The notes beneath the pieces were generated by a model that saw only the letters and a program-made list of their open reading frames with translations, did no database searches and was not told the origin of the DNA. From assembly GCA_964478735.1 (NCBI GenBank), contig CAYZJB010000001.1:124001-188000 (forward strand): a DNA stretch of 64,000 nt, read 5' to 3'. Shown here one piece after another: positions 1 to 11,230 of this stretch. The translations under genes and the position numbers were made by a program. The stretch's first letter is position 1. The number at the start of each line of letters is the position of its first letter. The DNA comes from CAYZJB01 sp964478735. Its GTDB lineage: Bacteria; CLD3; SB21.

Positions 1-1
1 T

Positions 2-1096
2 GCGGACAGCAAGGGCACGTATCTTCTCGATGCGCCCGGAATTTACCTGGAACAATTCGGCGGGTATGCCCAACTTGAGCATCCGATCGCAGAGACCGGC
101 ATGAGAGTTATCGTGGCCGCGCGAGGCGATCATCATGAACTGTACGGGTTCAACTTCATTCCCAAAGCCGCGTTGACCTACAGTAATCCAGTGGGCACCT
201 TCCGCGTGACCTATGGAAAAGGCATTGCGGCGCCGACGATTTTAAATCTCAACGGAAATCTGTTCGGCGGCCTGATTCTCGGAAATGGCGAAGGATTCAC
301 GCGCGGCGACGGGAGCAAGGTAAAAAAACTGGAAGTGGAGACGATCCAAACGTTCGAAGTCGGCTACAAGGGAGTTTTCCATCAAAAACTCTTTGTCGAC
401 GTCAACGGCTATTATAACATGTCGGAAAACTTCATCAGTCCATTGGTCAACATCGCCAGCGCGTCCAATCCGATCACGCATCGCGGCGGCACTCCAATGA
501 GCCAGGTCGTACCGGGAACCCCGGCGTCGGGTTCGACGTTTCTTCTGACCTATCTGAATTACGGCGAAGTGAATACATTCGGTGCGGACATCGGCCTCAA
601 CTACTATGTCAGCAAAGACATCAACGTGACGTTGAATTATTCGTTCTTCGATTTTGATTTCGACAAGAAAGACACGCTTCGAAACGACGGCAACAAGGAT
701 AATCGCATCGATCAGGCCGATATTTCGTTGAATGCGCCGAAACACAAAATCGGACTGGGCGTGAATGCCCGCCGCGACAAGTTCTTCGGTTCACTTTTCC
801 TGCGTTGGGTCGATGAATACGATTTCTTTTCCGGAATCAATGTCGCATCGAAGGAGCATTCCAGTGTGACCTACGGCGGCAGTCCGGTTCTGGAAGATGC
901 CCGAGTTGGTAGGGATTTCAACGAAGGTCCGCTCGGTGGATTCGTCAACATCGATCTCAGTCTGGGGTACCATATCACCCAGCAACTGACGATTTCGGCG
1001 ACAGTGGTCAACTTGTTTGACAGCGAAGTACGAGAATTCGTCGCGTCGCCGGCCATCGGGCGTTTGATTTCGACCGAATTGAAATACACGTTTTAA
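2..1096 (+). CDS. TonB-dependent receptor, C-terminal part (5' end outside window)
   Basis: The frame is open from base 2, so the 364 visible residues are the C-terminal part of an outer-membrane beta-barrel. The sequence shows alternating aromatic/polar beta-strand patterning, a GFNFIPKAALTY strand near the start, and a final segment (LGYHITQQLTISATVVNLFD ... LISTELKYTF) that matches the NLFD box and terminal aromatic residue of TonB-dependent receptors. These proteins import large substrates such as siderophores, cobalamin or glycans across the outer membrane using TonB energy. The plug domain and TonB box lie upstream of the window, so the substrate cannot be guessed. A rho-independent terminator follows directly. 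Confidence 0.85.
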   Translation, partial: ADSKGTYLLDAPGIYLEQFGGYAQLEHPIAETGMRVIVAARGDHHELYGFNFIPKAALTYSNPVGTFRVTYGKGIAAPTILNLNGNLFGGLILGNGEGFTRGDGSKVKKLEVETIQTFEVGYKGVFHQKLFVDVNGYYNMSENFISPLVNIASASNPITHRGGTPMSQVVPGTPASGSTFLLTYLNYGEVNTFGADIGLNYYVSKDINVTLNYSFFDFDFDKKDTLRNDGNKDNRIDQADISLNAPKHKIGLGVNARRDKFFGSLFLRWVDEYDFFSGINVASKEHSSVTYGGSPVLEDARVGRDFNEGPLGGFVNIDLSLGYHITQQLTISATVVNLFDSEVREFVASPAIGRLISTELKYTF

Positions 1097-1102
1097 CCAT
1101 CG

Positions 1103-1134
1103 AAAGGGTGCAGTGACTACACGGCACCCTTTTT
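1103..1134 (+). terminator. Rho-independent terminator after the TonB receptor
   Basis: Perfect 9-bp arms AAAGGGTGC (1103-1111) and GCACCCTTT (1124-1132) enclose a 12-nt loop and run into a short T tract (1130-1134). It lies 7 nt after the receptor stop codon and separates that gene from the acyl-CoA synthetase. Confidence 0.8.
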
Positions 1135-1196
1135 GGTGATCATGTCGTCTGTATTCCGACCTATCGACGCGGATAACGCACAGTGGATTTTCTGTC

Positions 1197-2717
1197 ATGA
1201 TAAGTACGGACTGGATTGCTAAGTGGGCACAATACACGCCGGACGCGATCGCGGTCAAATGGGAACCGACGGGAGAAGCATTTACGTACCGCCAATGTGA
1301 CGTCATTGCGTCGAGACTTGTCAGTCGATTACGTACGGACTTTGATCTAAAAAAAGGCGACCGCATTGCCGTCGTTTCGCAGAATTCGCTGGCCTACGTT
1401 TTCCTTTTTTTTGCCGTTCAACGGGCGGGTTTTATCCTCGTACCGATCAATCATCGCCTGACCGTACGTGAAATGACGGAACTCGTACGGATCAGCGGTC
1501 CTCGCTTATTTTTTTACGATGAAGAATTTGCACCGACCGTCGATACGTTGATGGTCGCCGCACCGACGGTTCATAAAGTATCCGTGGACGCCGGAGAAAA
1601 CCATTTGATGGAAATGGTGAAAAACGACGGTCATGAATCGTCTCCGGATAGCGTCGATATCGAGCCGAACCATCCGTGTATGATTCTTTTCACGTCCGGG
1701 ACCACTGGCCTTCCGAAGGGAGCGATCATCACGCACGGCATGTTATTCTGGAACTCAGTCAATACGGCGCTTCGCCTGAAAATTACCTCGGACGACGTGA
1801 CGTTCAATGTCGCGCCGCTCTTTCACACGGGCGGCTGGAACGTGCTGACGACGCCGTTCCTTCATCACGGAGCCCGGATCGTTTTTCTGCGTCATTTCGA
1901 CGCCGATAAAGTACTCCACGTTTGCGAGGCGGAAAAGGTCACACTGATGTTCGGGCTGCCGACGATGTTGAAGATGATGGCCGGCAGTGGGCGATTCGCT
2001 CAAACGGATTTATCCAGCATGCGATATGCCATCGTCGGTGGAGAGGCCATGCCCGTACCCCTCATCGAGAACTGGCATCGCAAAGGAGTATTGATCCGTC
2101 AGGGCTTCGGCATGACCGAAGTGGGACCGAATTGTTTTTCACTCTCGGAAACCGATGCCGTTCGAAAAATCGGATCGATCGGATTTCCGAATTTCTATGT
2201 CGATGTAAGGTTGGTGGACGATGCCGGTCACGACGTCGGCGTTAACGAACCCGGGGAGTTATGGTTCCGGGGTCCGGTCGTGACGCCGGGGTACTGGAAT
2301 AATCCCGAGGCGACGGCCGAAGCGTTTACGGGCGATTGGTTTCATACGGGCGATATCCTGCGACGGGACGAGGACGGTTACTATTACGTCGTGGATCGAA
2401 AGAAAAACATGTTTATCAGCGGAGGAGAAAACGTTTATCCGGCGGAGGTCGAGCGGCTTTTGTATACGATGCCGGGCATTGCGGAAGTCGCCGTGATTGG
2501 CGTTCCGGATCCAAAATGGGGCGAAGTCGGGGCGGCCTTTGTAGTGCGCAAGCCCGGCGTAAACTTGACCGAGAAGGACGTCATGGAATGGTGCAACGGT
2601 AAGCTGGCCCGATTCAAGATACCCAAATCGGTTACTTTTCTGGATGAACTGCCCAAAGGAGACAGCGGCAAAATTCTAAAACGGGCGCTTCTGGATATCT
2701 GGTCCGCACATGGTTAG
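1197..2717 (+). CDS. AMP-forming acyl-CoA synthetase (ANL superfamily)
   Basis: A 506-residue cytoplasmic enzyme expected to activate a carboxylic acid (probably a fatty or aromatic acid) to its acyl-adenylate and then the CoA thioester. All family landmarks are present in order: the phosphate-binding loop FTSGTTGLPKG, the GFGMTEVGPN adenylation motif, the hinge DWFHTGDILRRDEDGYYYV, RKKNMFISGGENVYPAEVE, and the C-terminal catalytic lysine context PKGDSGKILKR. Full length for the family. The next genes are an alpha/beta hydrolase and an MFS transporter on the same strand, which suggests a small uptake/catabolic operon for a carboxylated or esterified substrate. The exact acid is not predictable. 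Confidence 0.9.
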   Translation: MISTDWIAKWAQYTPDAIAVKWEPTGEAFTYRQCDVIASRLVSRLRTDFDLKKGDRIAVVSQNSLAYVFLFFAVQRAGFILVPINHRLTVREMTELVRISGPRLFFYDEEFAPTVDTLMVAAPTVHKVSVDAGENHLMEMVKNDGHESSPDSVDIEPNHPCMILFTSGTTGLPKGAIITHGMLFWNSVNTALRLKITSDDVTFNVAPLFHTGGWNVLTTPFLHHGARIVFLRHFDADKVLHVCEAEKVTLMFGLPTMLKMMAGSGRFAQTDLSSMRYAIVGGEAMPVPLIENWHRKGVLIRQGFGMTEVGPNCFSLSETDAVRKIGSIGFPNFYVDVRLVDDAGHDVGVNEPGELWFRGPVVTPGYWNNPEATAEAFTGDWFHTGDILRRDEDGYYYVVDRKKNMFISGGENVYPAEVERLLYTMPGIAEVAVIGVPDPKWGEVGAAFVVRKPGVNLTEKDVMEWCNGKLARFKIPKSVTFLDELPKGDSGKILKRALLDIWSAHG

Positions 2718-2736
2718 AGACGAACGGAGATTTATC

Positions 2737-3687
2737 ATGAGAATAATTATAGTTATCCTGACCGGTTGGATTACCGCCGGCGGCGCGGAGTCGATCGTTG
2801 CACAGGAGAAAATCATGCCAGTCGAATTTGATGACATCGTGTATCCCGTGCCGGTTCAAAAAATGACCGTCGAATCGATGACCATCGCATACTTCGATTC
2901 CCGAAAAGGAGACGAGACCGTTGTATTGATCCACGGCCTGTCGAGCAATCTCAGTTTCTGGAGAGAAAACATTTCCGCATTGAGCGAAAAATATCGAGTC
3001 ATTGCCGTTGATCTACCCGGATACGGCAAGTCGAATAAAAACTCGGTTCCGTGTACAATGGCCTTTTATGCTGATTTTTTGAATCGCTTTCTGGACGCGT
3101 TGCGTTTGAAGAAGGTCAATATGATTGGTCAATCCATGGGCGGACAAATTGCCATCACGTTTGCCCTTACGTATCCGGAGAGGCTGCACCGTCTGGTTCT
3201 TGCTGCGCCGGCGGGAGTCGAGACATTCGATTCGACGGAGAGCGCGTTATTGAAAAATTTTTACTCCGTGGCCAACGTCAAAGCCGCCGATGCAAACGTC
3301 ATTCGTCAAAACGTCGTCAATAATTTTTCATCGTGGGACACTCGTTTCGAATGGATCGTTCAACATCGGACCGACATCCGGTTGGCATCGGATTTTGAAC
3401 AATGGTGCGGAAGCGTGTCGAGAGGTATTGCCGGCATGTTAGACGGGCCGGTCCGGTCCCGGCTGGGAGAAATCAACGTACCGACGTTGATTCTGTTCGG
3501 GGAAGACGATCGCCTCATTCCCAATCGCTTTCTCCACAAAGGGACAACAACGGATATCGCGGAAGCGGCAGGCCGTGAAATACCGGACGCCCGTATGACG
3601 ATGATACCTAAGGCCGGCCATCTCCTGATGATCGAGCAACCCGTCTTGTTCAATTCGGCAGTCATCGAATTTCTGCAGTCGAAGTAA
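2737..3687 (+). CDS. Secreted alpha/beta hydrolase
   Basis: A 316-residue serine hydrolase. I chose the ATG at 2737 rather than the one at 2710 because 2737 has an ACGGAG ribosome site upstream and begins directly with a Sec signal peptide (MRIIIVILTGWITAGGAESI). The 2710 start would overlap the synthetase and place a charged leader before it. The fold shows the oxyanion HG in VLIHGLSSNLSFW, the nucleophile elbow GQSMGG with Ser133, the acid Asp258 in the GxxDxxxP motif, and the base His295 in AGHLL. It resembles esterases and C-C bond hydrolases of the MhpC/EstA type. Position between an acyl-CoA ligase and a transporter suggests that it releases an acid that is then activated to its CoA ester. 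Confidence 0.85.
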   Translation: MRIIIVILTGWITAGGAESIVAQEKIMPVEFDDIVYPVPVQKMTVESMTIAYFDSRKGDETVVLIHGLSSNLSFWRENISALSEKYRVIAVDLPGYGKSNKNSVPCTMAFYADFLNRFLDALRLKKVNMIGQSMGGQIAITFALTYPERLHRLVLAAPAGVETFDSTESALLKNFYSVANVKAADANVIRQNVVNNFSSWDTRFEWIVQHRTDIRLASDFEQWCGSVSRGIAGMLDGPVRSRLGEINVPTLILFGEDDRLIPNRFLHKGTTTDIAEAAGREIPDARMTMIPKAGHLLMIEQPVLFNSAVIEFLQSK

Positions 3688-3696
3688 TCGTACGGT

Positions 3697-4938
3697 ATGG
3701 AAAATCGCAAAGGACTCGTTGTTTCCGTTACCGTAGCGGCACTGGGATATTTTGTCGATCTGTACGACATCGTTTTATTTGGTGTCGTCCGGATCGCGTC
3801 GCTGACAGACATCGGCATTACCGGCGACGAATTGACGTCGCAGGGAATCCTGCTGCTCAATCTCCAGATGATAGGGATGCTGATCGGCGGTGTCGTCTGG
3901 GGAGTGATTGGGGATAAAATCGGGCGACGGTTTGCACTCCTGGCGACGATTGCCATGTATTCCCTGGCCAATATCGCCAACGGTTTTGTCCAGGACGTTG
4001 GAACGTATGCCGCATTGAGGTTCATTGCCGGGATCGGACTGGCGGGAGAGTTGGGGACCGGTGTGACACTCGTGTCGGAACTCATGCCGCGTCAGTATCG
4101 CGGCTACGGAACCACGGTGATATCTTTTTTAGGGCTTCTGGGAGCACTTACGGCGTCCTACGTCGCCGGATGGTTTGACTGGCGAACCGCCTATTTTATA
4201 GGCGGCGGAATGGGGTTGCTCGTCCTGATCGGACGGATCATCGGCCTTCAGGAATCCGATATTTATCAAACGGCCAGTCATCGGCGACGCGGCGACGTTA
4301 TGATCATTCTGGGTGTACCTAAAACGTTACTCAAATATTTGGCAGTGGTCGCTGTTGGAATCCCGATCTGGTTCATTTCGGGAATTATCGTCACGTTCTC
4401 CCCGGAATTCAGTCAGGCGCTTTCTTTGAACGAAATTGTCAGTGCGGCCGAAACGTTGCGGTGGCAATCCGTCGGCCTTGCCATTGGCAGCGCGGCGACG
4501 GGAATTATCAGTGAATTGATCAAGAACCGCAAAAAAGTCGTCTGGGGTTGCTTTGTTCTCATGTTGGTTTTGACCGTCATTCTTCTTTTGACCAAAGGAA
4601 TGCAGACCCGAGCGTTTCTGGTAGTGATCTTCATCATCGGGCTGGGTCAGGGATACTGGACGGTGTTCATCACGATGGCCGCCGAGCAATTCGGGACCGA
4701 CATTCGAGCGACGGTCGCCACCTCGGTGCCCAATTTTGTACGGGCGATGGTCGTTCCGATGACCGTCATACTGAATGCATTTCGCCACTCCTGGGGTTTG
4801 ATCGATACCACGGTCATTATCGGAGGGGTCGTTTTTGCACTCGCGTTCCTTTCGCTGCATGTCATGGGTGAAACGTACGGGCGCGACCTCCACTTCGCCG
4901 AATCGACTGCATCACAATCCACGTCGGAAAAAAATTAA
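3697..4938 (+). CDS. MFS transporter
   Basis: A 413-residue inner-membrane protein with about twelve hydrophobic segments. The signature GVVWGVIGDKIGRRFALL between TM2 and TM3 is the MFS motif A (GxxxDRxGRR type). The opening LGYFVDLYDIVLFGVV resembles the sugar/metabolite:H+ symporter group that carries organic acids. It starts 9 nt after the hydrolase stop codon, so the ligase, hydrolase and transporter are likely co-transcribed. The transported compound is plausibly the same acid handled by the two upstream enzymes. This is inference from context. Confidence 0.85.
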   Translation: MENRKGLVVSVTVAALGYFVDLYDIVLFGVVRIASLTDIGITGDELTSQGILLLNLQMIGMLIGGVVWGVIGDKIGRRFALLATIAMYSLANIANGFVQDVGTYAALRFIAGIGLAGELGTGVTLVSELMPRQYRGYGTTVISFLGLLGALTASYVAGWFDWRTAYFIGGGMGLLVLIGRIIGLQESDIYQTASHRRRGDVMIILGVPKTLLKYLAVVAVGIPIWFISGIIVTFSPEFSQALSLNEIVSAAETLRWQSVGLAIGSAATGIISELIKNRKKVVWGCFVLMLVLTVILLLTKGMQTRAFLVVIFIIGLGQGYWTVFITMAAEQFGTDIRATVATSVPNFVRAMVVPMTVILNAFRHSWGLIDTTVIIGGVVFALAFLSLHVMGETYGRDLHFAESTASQSTSEKN

Positions 4939-5054
4939 TCAAACGGTTACGAGGCCTCTGCGGCATCGTTTTTTCGCCCCCGCATGCATTGACTTTGGCG
5001 GGCCGCTTCGATAGATTGCATCCAGTTCGTTAAAAGCGGGGACAGCATTTATAA

Positions 5055-6110
<1,056 letters not shown>

Positions 6111-6121
<11 letters not shown>

Positions 6122-8228
6122 AGAAACCATAAATAAAGAGACAAAAAAAGTAGTCTACGATCCTCTCGTCGAGATCATCCAATTCTACTCGTCCAGAAAA
6201 AAATCGGCGAAGGACACCCGTCCCATGGACCATCTTTCCGTCGAAGAACGGCTGAAGAACCGGATTATCGACGGCGAGAAAAAAGGTCTCGACACCGACC
6301 TCACGGAAGCGATGAAGACGTATCCGCCGCTGGATATTATCAACAATATCCTGCTTGAAGGGATGAAAGTCGTCGGCGATCTCTTCGGTAAAGGCGAAAT
6401 GCAATTGCCGTTCGTCCTCCAGTCGGCGGAAGTCATGAAAGCCGCCGTCGCGCACCTCGAGCCGTTCATGGAAAAGACCGCCGACTCGCAAAAGGGCACC
6501 ATCGTCCTGGCGACGGTCAAAGGCGACGTTCACGATATCGGCAAAAATCTCGTCGACATCATTTTGACGAACAACGGGTACAGGGTCGTCAATCTCGGCA
6601 TCAAATGCCCGATCGATACGATGTTGAAAGCCGTCGATGAGCACCGGGCCCACGCGTTGGGCATGAGCGGTCTGCTCGTCAAGTCGACCCTGATCATGAA
6701 GGAGAACCTTGAAGTGATGATGGAGCGCGGGATTCAATTGCCGGTGCTGCTCGGCGGCGCGGCGTTGACGAAGCGCTACGTCGAAGAAGATCTGCGGTCC
6801 GTGTATTCGCCGCCGCTGTTTTACTGCGAAGACGCGTTCGCCGGTTTGCACGCGATGGGCGCCGTTTTGTCCGGTCAGGGACCGGCGGTCTCTACCGATC
6901 CGTTGGGAAGTCCCGCCGACTCCGTCAAAGAAATCGTCAAACGGATCAAGATTGTCCGGCATCAGTGGAACAAGGCGCTGGAATACGTATCGGATGACGA
7001 CTTTGTCCGCGGCGAGCAGTTTGGAAAATGGTCGTTGCACGATCTGATCGCCCATCTGATCGGATGGAATCTCGATGGCGCCGACCGGATCGGGCGGGTC
7101 GTGGCGAAGGAAGCGGTACCGGTTTATTCCGACGACGAGGTGGATGCGATGAACGACGCGTTCGTCGCGGAGCGGCGTTTGCTGTCGCGGGAAACATTGA
7201 TCGAGGCGTGGTCCGAAGCATCGGAAAAAGCCATCACGGTTTTAAGTGGATTGAAGAACACGGACCTGTTCCTAGCAACGCCCGACGGTTCCCTCGCCGA
7301 ATTGATCGCCGAATTGACGTATGCGCACGAGTATGAACATTTGAAAAAAATTCAAAAATGGATTCAGCATTTCCAAACCCGTACGATCAGCGCCGCCGCC
7401 TCCGTGCGGTCGGACGTCCGGCCGTGTCCCGATATTCCGAAGCCCCCGTTCTGGGGAGCGCGTCAGGTCGACACCGTCACGCTCGAGGACGTCTATCCGT
7501 ATATCAATGAAATTGCCCTGTTCCGCGGACAGTGGCAGTTCAACCGCGGTAAACGGTCGCCCCAGGAATACGAAACGTTTGTCGAACAAACGGTGCGGCC
7601 GATTTTTGAGGCCTGGAAAAAACGGGCGGCGGACGAGCAACGGCTGATTCCCAAAGTCGTCTACGGCTATTATCCGTGCCAGTCCGACGGCAACGACCTG
7701 ATCGTGTACCATGAGGACATGAAAACGGAGCGGACGCGATTTACCTTTCCACGGCAGCCGAAAACGCCGCATTACTGCATTTCGGATTTTTTTGTCGATC
7801 GCAAATCGGGGCGGATCGACGTCCTCGGGTGCATGCTGGTCACGGTGGGTACCCAGGCGTCGGATTTTGCCGCGGAGCTGTTCGCATCCAACGATTACGC
7901 CGACTATCTGTACTTTCACGGGCTGAGCGTCGAATCGGCGGAGGCGCTGGCCGAATACTGGCACAAAGAAATGCGGCGAGAACTGTCGCTCGACAAAGGT
8001 GACCCCGCCGACGTACGCAAACTGTTTCAACAGGCGTACCGTGGATCGCGCTACAGTTTCGGCTATCCCGCCTGTCCCAACCTCGAGGACCAGGTGAAGC
8101 TGTTCGAACTGCTGGAACCGGAGCGCATCGGCGTCAGTCTCACGGAAGAATTTCATTTGATACCCGAACAATCGACCAGCGCCATCGTCGTTCATCATCC
8201 CGACGCGAAGTATTTCAACATTCACTGA
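6111..8228 (+). CDS. MetH C-terminal half (cobalamin and activation domains) with inserted DinB/ClbS-like domain
   Basis: A 705-residue protein starting at ATG 6111, overlapping the preceding stop by 11 nt. Residues of about 10-260 are the cap and cobalamin-binding modules of cobalamin-dependent methionine synthase: PLDIINNILLEGMKVVGDLF and the cobalt-ligand motif D139-V-H141-D-I-G144. Residues of about 440-705 are the reactivation (AdoMet-binding) domain with R647-YSFGYPACP. The homocysteine and methyltetrahydrofolate modules are absent and are not encoded upstream. Between the two MetH modules, where the family normally has a short linker, lie about 150 residues (about 270-420) resembling the DinB/ClbS (DUF1706) four-helix bundle: W307-SLHDLIAHLIGW, then an AMNDAF segment and a distal YAHEYEH. 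It probably works with a separately encoded methyltransferase half, but no partner is visible here. Confidence 0.85.
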
Positions 8229-8249
8229 CTCCTTCGGAAAGGACCCACC

Positions 8250-9917
8250 ATGCGTCTTGTGATCCTGACGATCCTGCTCGTTTCGTCCGTATCGGCGCAG
8301 TACAAAGGAGAACTGCGCAAGTACACGCGTGCGGACTCTCTGCGCGGAGGTCTACGCCTCGAGCGTACGTGCTACGACGTCATTCACTATCATCTGGACG
8401 TAACCGTCGATCCTGACTCACAGGCCATTCAAGGATCGAACACCATCACGTTCAAAACGCTGTCGGCGTCGCCGAGACTCCAGGTGGATCTGTTCAGCAA
8501 TATGGCAATCACGGACGTCACGCTGGACAAAAAACCGGCGAATTTTGTTCGCGAAGCAAACGCGGTGTTTGTCGATCTGCCGGCGTTGAAAATCGGGTCG
8601 GTGCATAAACTGGTCGTCTCGTACCGGGGCAAGCCCGTTGTAGGATCGAACCCACCGTGGGATGGGGGATTGATCTGGACGAAAGACGCGCAGGGCGATC
8701 CGTGGGTGGCGGTCGCCTGTCAGGGCAAAGGCGCGAGCCTCTGGTGGCCGACGAAAGATCATCCCGCCGACGAACCCGATAGCATGATGATCAGCGTTAC
8801 CGTCCCGCCCGGCCTGATGAACGTGTCCAATGGACGACTGCGGAAACAATCGACGGTGAAAAACGGATGGAATCGCTTCGATTACGCCGTGACGTACCCG
8901 ATCAATAATTATAATGTCACGATCAACGTCGGGAAATTCGTCCACTTCGGCGACGTTTTGGGAGGCAACAATCCGTTGACGCTGGATTACTACGTGCTTC
9001 GGGAAAACCTCGATAAGGCGAAAGAACAATTCAAGCAGACGAAACCGATGATCGAAGCGTTCGAAAAATACATGGGTCCGTATCCCTTTCGCCGCGACGG
9101 ATTCAAACTGGTCGAATCGCCGCACCTCGGCATGGAGCACCAGAGCGCCATCGCGTACGGAAACAAATACGTCAACGGTTACAAAGGAGCCTCCTCGTCG
9201 CCGGAAGGAGTCCTGTTCGATTTTATCATCATTCATGAATCGGGGCACGAGTGGTGGGGAAATAATGTTTCGAGCCAGGACAATGCCGATATGTGGATCC
9301 ATGAGAGTTTCTGCGCGTACGCGGAGGCCTTGTACGTCGAAGGCATATGGGGCTATGACGCGGCGATGCGGTACATGAACGGCAAAAAACAGCAGGTGAA
9401 CAACACGCGGCCCATCATCGGAGTGTACGGTGTCAATCAGTCGGGTTCACCGGACATGTATCCCAAAGGCGCCCTCATGCTGAATACCCTGAGGCACGCG
9501 CTGAACAACGATTCCCTGTGGTTTGCCATTTTAAAGGGCATTCAGAAGGACTACGGCCTTCAGACGATCCATGCCGACTCGATCACGGCGTATGTCAATC
9601 GAAAATCGGGGCAAAACTGGACCGGATTTTTCGATCAATATTTGAAACATCCCAACTTGCCGCTGCTGGACGTCAAGGTCATCACGAAGGGAAAATCCGT
9701 GATGCTGCAGCACCGATGGGTGAGCGACGTTCCGGAGTTCAGGCTGCCCGTTCGATTTCGTATGGCGGCCGGCGAATGGAGATGGCTGGATTCCAGGCAT
9801 GAATGGGGGACTACATCGCTGGGCGCTGTCGACCCGTACTCGATCGAGTTCGACGATCGATTCTACTATGAATTGAAAAAAACATTGACCTGGCTGGATG
9901 AACGTTTGGCCGACTAA
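8250..9917 (+). CDS. Secreted M1-family zinc aminopeptidase
   Basis: 555 residues with a clear Sec signal peptide (MRLVILTILLVSSVSA). The N-terminal beta domain (about 25-230) reads YHLDVTVDPDSQAIQGSNTI, as in M1 peptidases. The catalytic domain has the exopeptidase loop variant GMEH (GxMEN in typical members), the zinc motif H329-E330-S-G-H333, and the third zinc ligand E352 at the expected spacing. The large helical C-terminal domain of long M1 enzymes is missing, as in short secreted members. It lies 21 nt after the MetH-like gene with a GGAAAGG ribosome site and is followed by another predicted metallopeptidase, suggesting extracytoplasmic peptide degradation. Confidence 0.9.
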   Translation: MRLVILTILLVSSVSAQYKGELRKYTRADSLRGGLRLERTCYDVIHYHLDVTVDPDSQAIQGSNTITFKTLSASPRLQVDLFSNMAITDVTLDKKPANFVREANAVFVDLPALKIGSVHKLVVSYRGKPVVGSNPPWDGGLIWTKDAQGDPWVAVACQGKGASLWWPTKDHPADEPDSMMISVTVPPGLMNVSNGRLRKQSTVKNGWNRFDYAVTYPINNYNVTINVGKFVHFGDVLGGNNPLTLDYYVLRENLDKAKEQFKQTKPMIEAFEKYMGPYPFRRDGFKLVESPHLGMEHQSAIAYGNKYVNGYKGASSSPEGVLFDFIIIHESGHEWWGNNVSSQDNADMWIHESFCAYAEALYVEGIWGYDAAMRYMNGKKQQVNNTRPIIGVYGVNQSGSPDMYPKGALMLNTLRHALNNDSLWFAILKGIQKDYGLQTIHADSITAYVNRKSGQNWTGFFDQYLKHPNLPLLDVKVITKGKSVMLQHRWVSDVPEFRLPVRFRMAAGEWRWLDSRHEWGTTSLGAVDPYSIEFDDRFYYELKKTLTWLDERLAD

Positions 9918-9933
9918 ATACGGAGTGTGACGC

Positions 9934-11229
9934 GTGAAACCTTATGCGATGGGGCTGGTGCTTTTGATGACGGGATGCGCGAAAAATCGATCGATGGATG
10001 ATCTTGCAAAAGATTACGTACGTCTGGCGCTGCAAGTCGGTCAGGTCGATGCGGATTACGTCGACGCTTATTACGGACCGGACTCCCTTCGTCCCTCGGC
10101 GTTGCCGAACGACACGGCCGCATTTCTGGAACAACTAGAAACAACGGCGACCCGGTTGCTTGCCGAACTCGGCGCTCTTCCGAAGGCGGCCGACGAGATG
10201 GCGGAGCTTCGGCAACAGTACCTGATCGGGCAATTGACGGCGCTCAAATGCCGCGTGCAAATCCTGCGGGGGCAAAAAGTCTCATTCGAACAACAGGCGG
10301 AGGAATTATACCAGGGCGCTCCGCCGACGTATGACGAAACGCATTTTGCCGAACTGGTCGCACAACTGGACAGAGAGCTTCCCGGTTCAGGCCCGATTCA
10401 ACCGCGGCTGGAAGCGTTCCAGAATGGCTTCGTCATTCCGGCCGACAAGATCGACACCGTCTTCAAAGCCGCCATCGCGGAATGCCGGAAGCGGACGTTA
10501 CAATACGTTCAGCTGCCGGAAAATGAAAATTTCACGGTTGAATACATCACGGGCCAGCCGTGGAGCGGATACAACTGGTATAAAGGCAATGCGTTCAGCC
10601 TGATCCAGGTCAACGTCGATCTGCCGATCCACATCGACCGGGCCATCGATCTTGCGGCGCACGAAGGCTATCCGGGACATCACGTGTACAACGTCCTGCT
10701 TGAAAAGCATCTGTCGAAAGATCGCGGCTGGATCGAGTTTATGGTTTATCCCCTGTTCAGCCCGCAATCGTTGATCGCCGAAGGCAGCGCCAATTACGGT
10801 AAACGGGTCGTGATGACAAAAGACGAACGGCTGGCGTTCGAGCGGGACGTGTTGTACCCGCTGGCGGGGCTCGATCCGAAGACGGTGGATAAATACGAAC
10901 GCGTGGAAGACTTGAAATCGCGGTTGAACTACGCCGGCAATGAAGCCGCACGGAATTATCTCAACGGTGTCTGGGATAAAACGAAAGCGGTTGAGTGGAT
11001 GGTCAAATACGGGCTGCATACCCAGGCATCCGCGGAAAAGAGGATTCGCTTCATCGAGCGTTACGGAGCGTATGTGATCAATTACAACTATGGTGAGGAC
11101 ATGGTCCGCGAATATGTCGAACGTTGTGCGGGGGGATCGCCGTCGCGCGACGCGGTATGGACGCTGTTTACCAAAATCCTGAGTAGTCCGCAAACGCCGG
11201 CGACGCTTCGGGCGGCGTGCGGAAAATGA
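9934..11229 (+). CDS. Lipoprotein metallopeptidase-like protein with HEGYPGHH motif
   Basis: A 431-residue protein with a GTG start and a short lipoprotein signal peptide (MKPYAMGLVLLMTGC), so probably membrane-anchored. The centre carries H243-E244-G-Y-P-G-H249-H, the HExxxGH-type zinc motif of the DUF885/gluzincin-like group, followed by LIAEGSANYGKR, which could provide the downstream acidic ligand. The rest is largely helical. No signature identifies the substrate. It follows the M1 peptidase by 16 nt and is followed almost directly by a TIMP-like secreted protein. Confidence 0.7.
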   Translation: MKPYAMGLVLLMTGCAKNRSMDDLAKDYVRLALQVGQVDADYVDAYYGPDSLRPSALPNDTAAFLEQLETTATRLLAELGALPKAADEMAELRQQYLIGQLTALKCRVQILRGQKVSFEQQAEELYQGAPPTYDETHFAELVAQLDRELPGSGPIQPRLEAFQNGFVIPADKIDTVFKAAIAECRKRTLQYVQLPENENFTVEYITGQPWSGYNWYKGNAFSLIQVNVDLPIHIDRAIDLAAHEGYPGHHVYNVLLEKHLSKDRGWIEFMVYPLFSPQSLIAEGSANYGKRVVMTKDERLAFERDVLYPLAGLDPKTVDKYERVEDLKSRLNYAGNEAARNYLNGVWDKTKAVEWMVKYGLHTQASAEKRIRFIERYGAYVINYNYGEDMVREYVERCAGGSPSRDAVWTLFTKILSSPQTPATLRAACGK

Positions 11230-11230
11230 C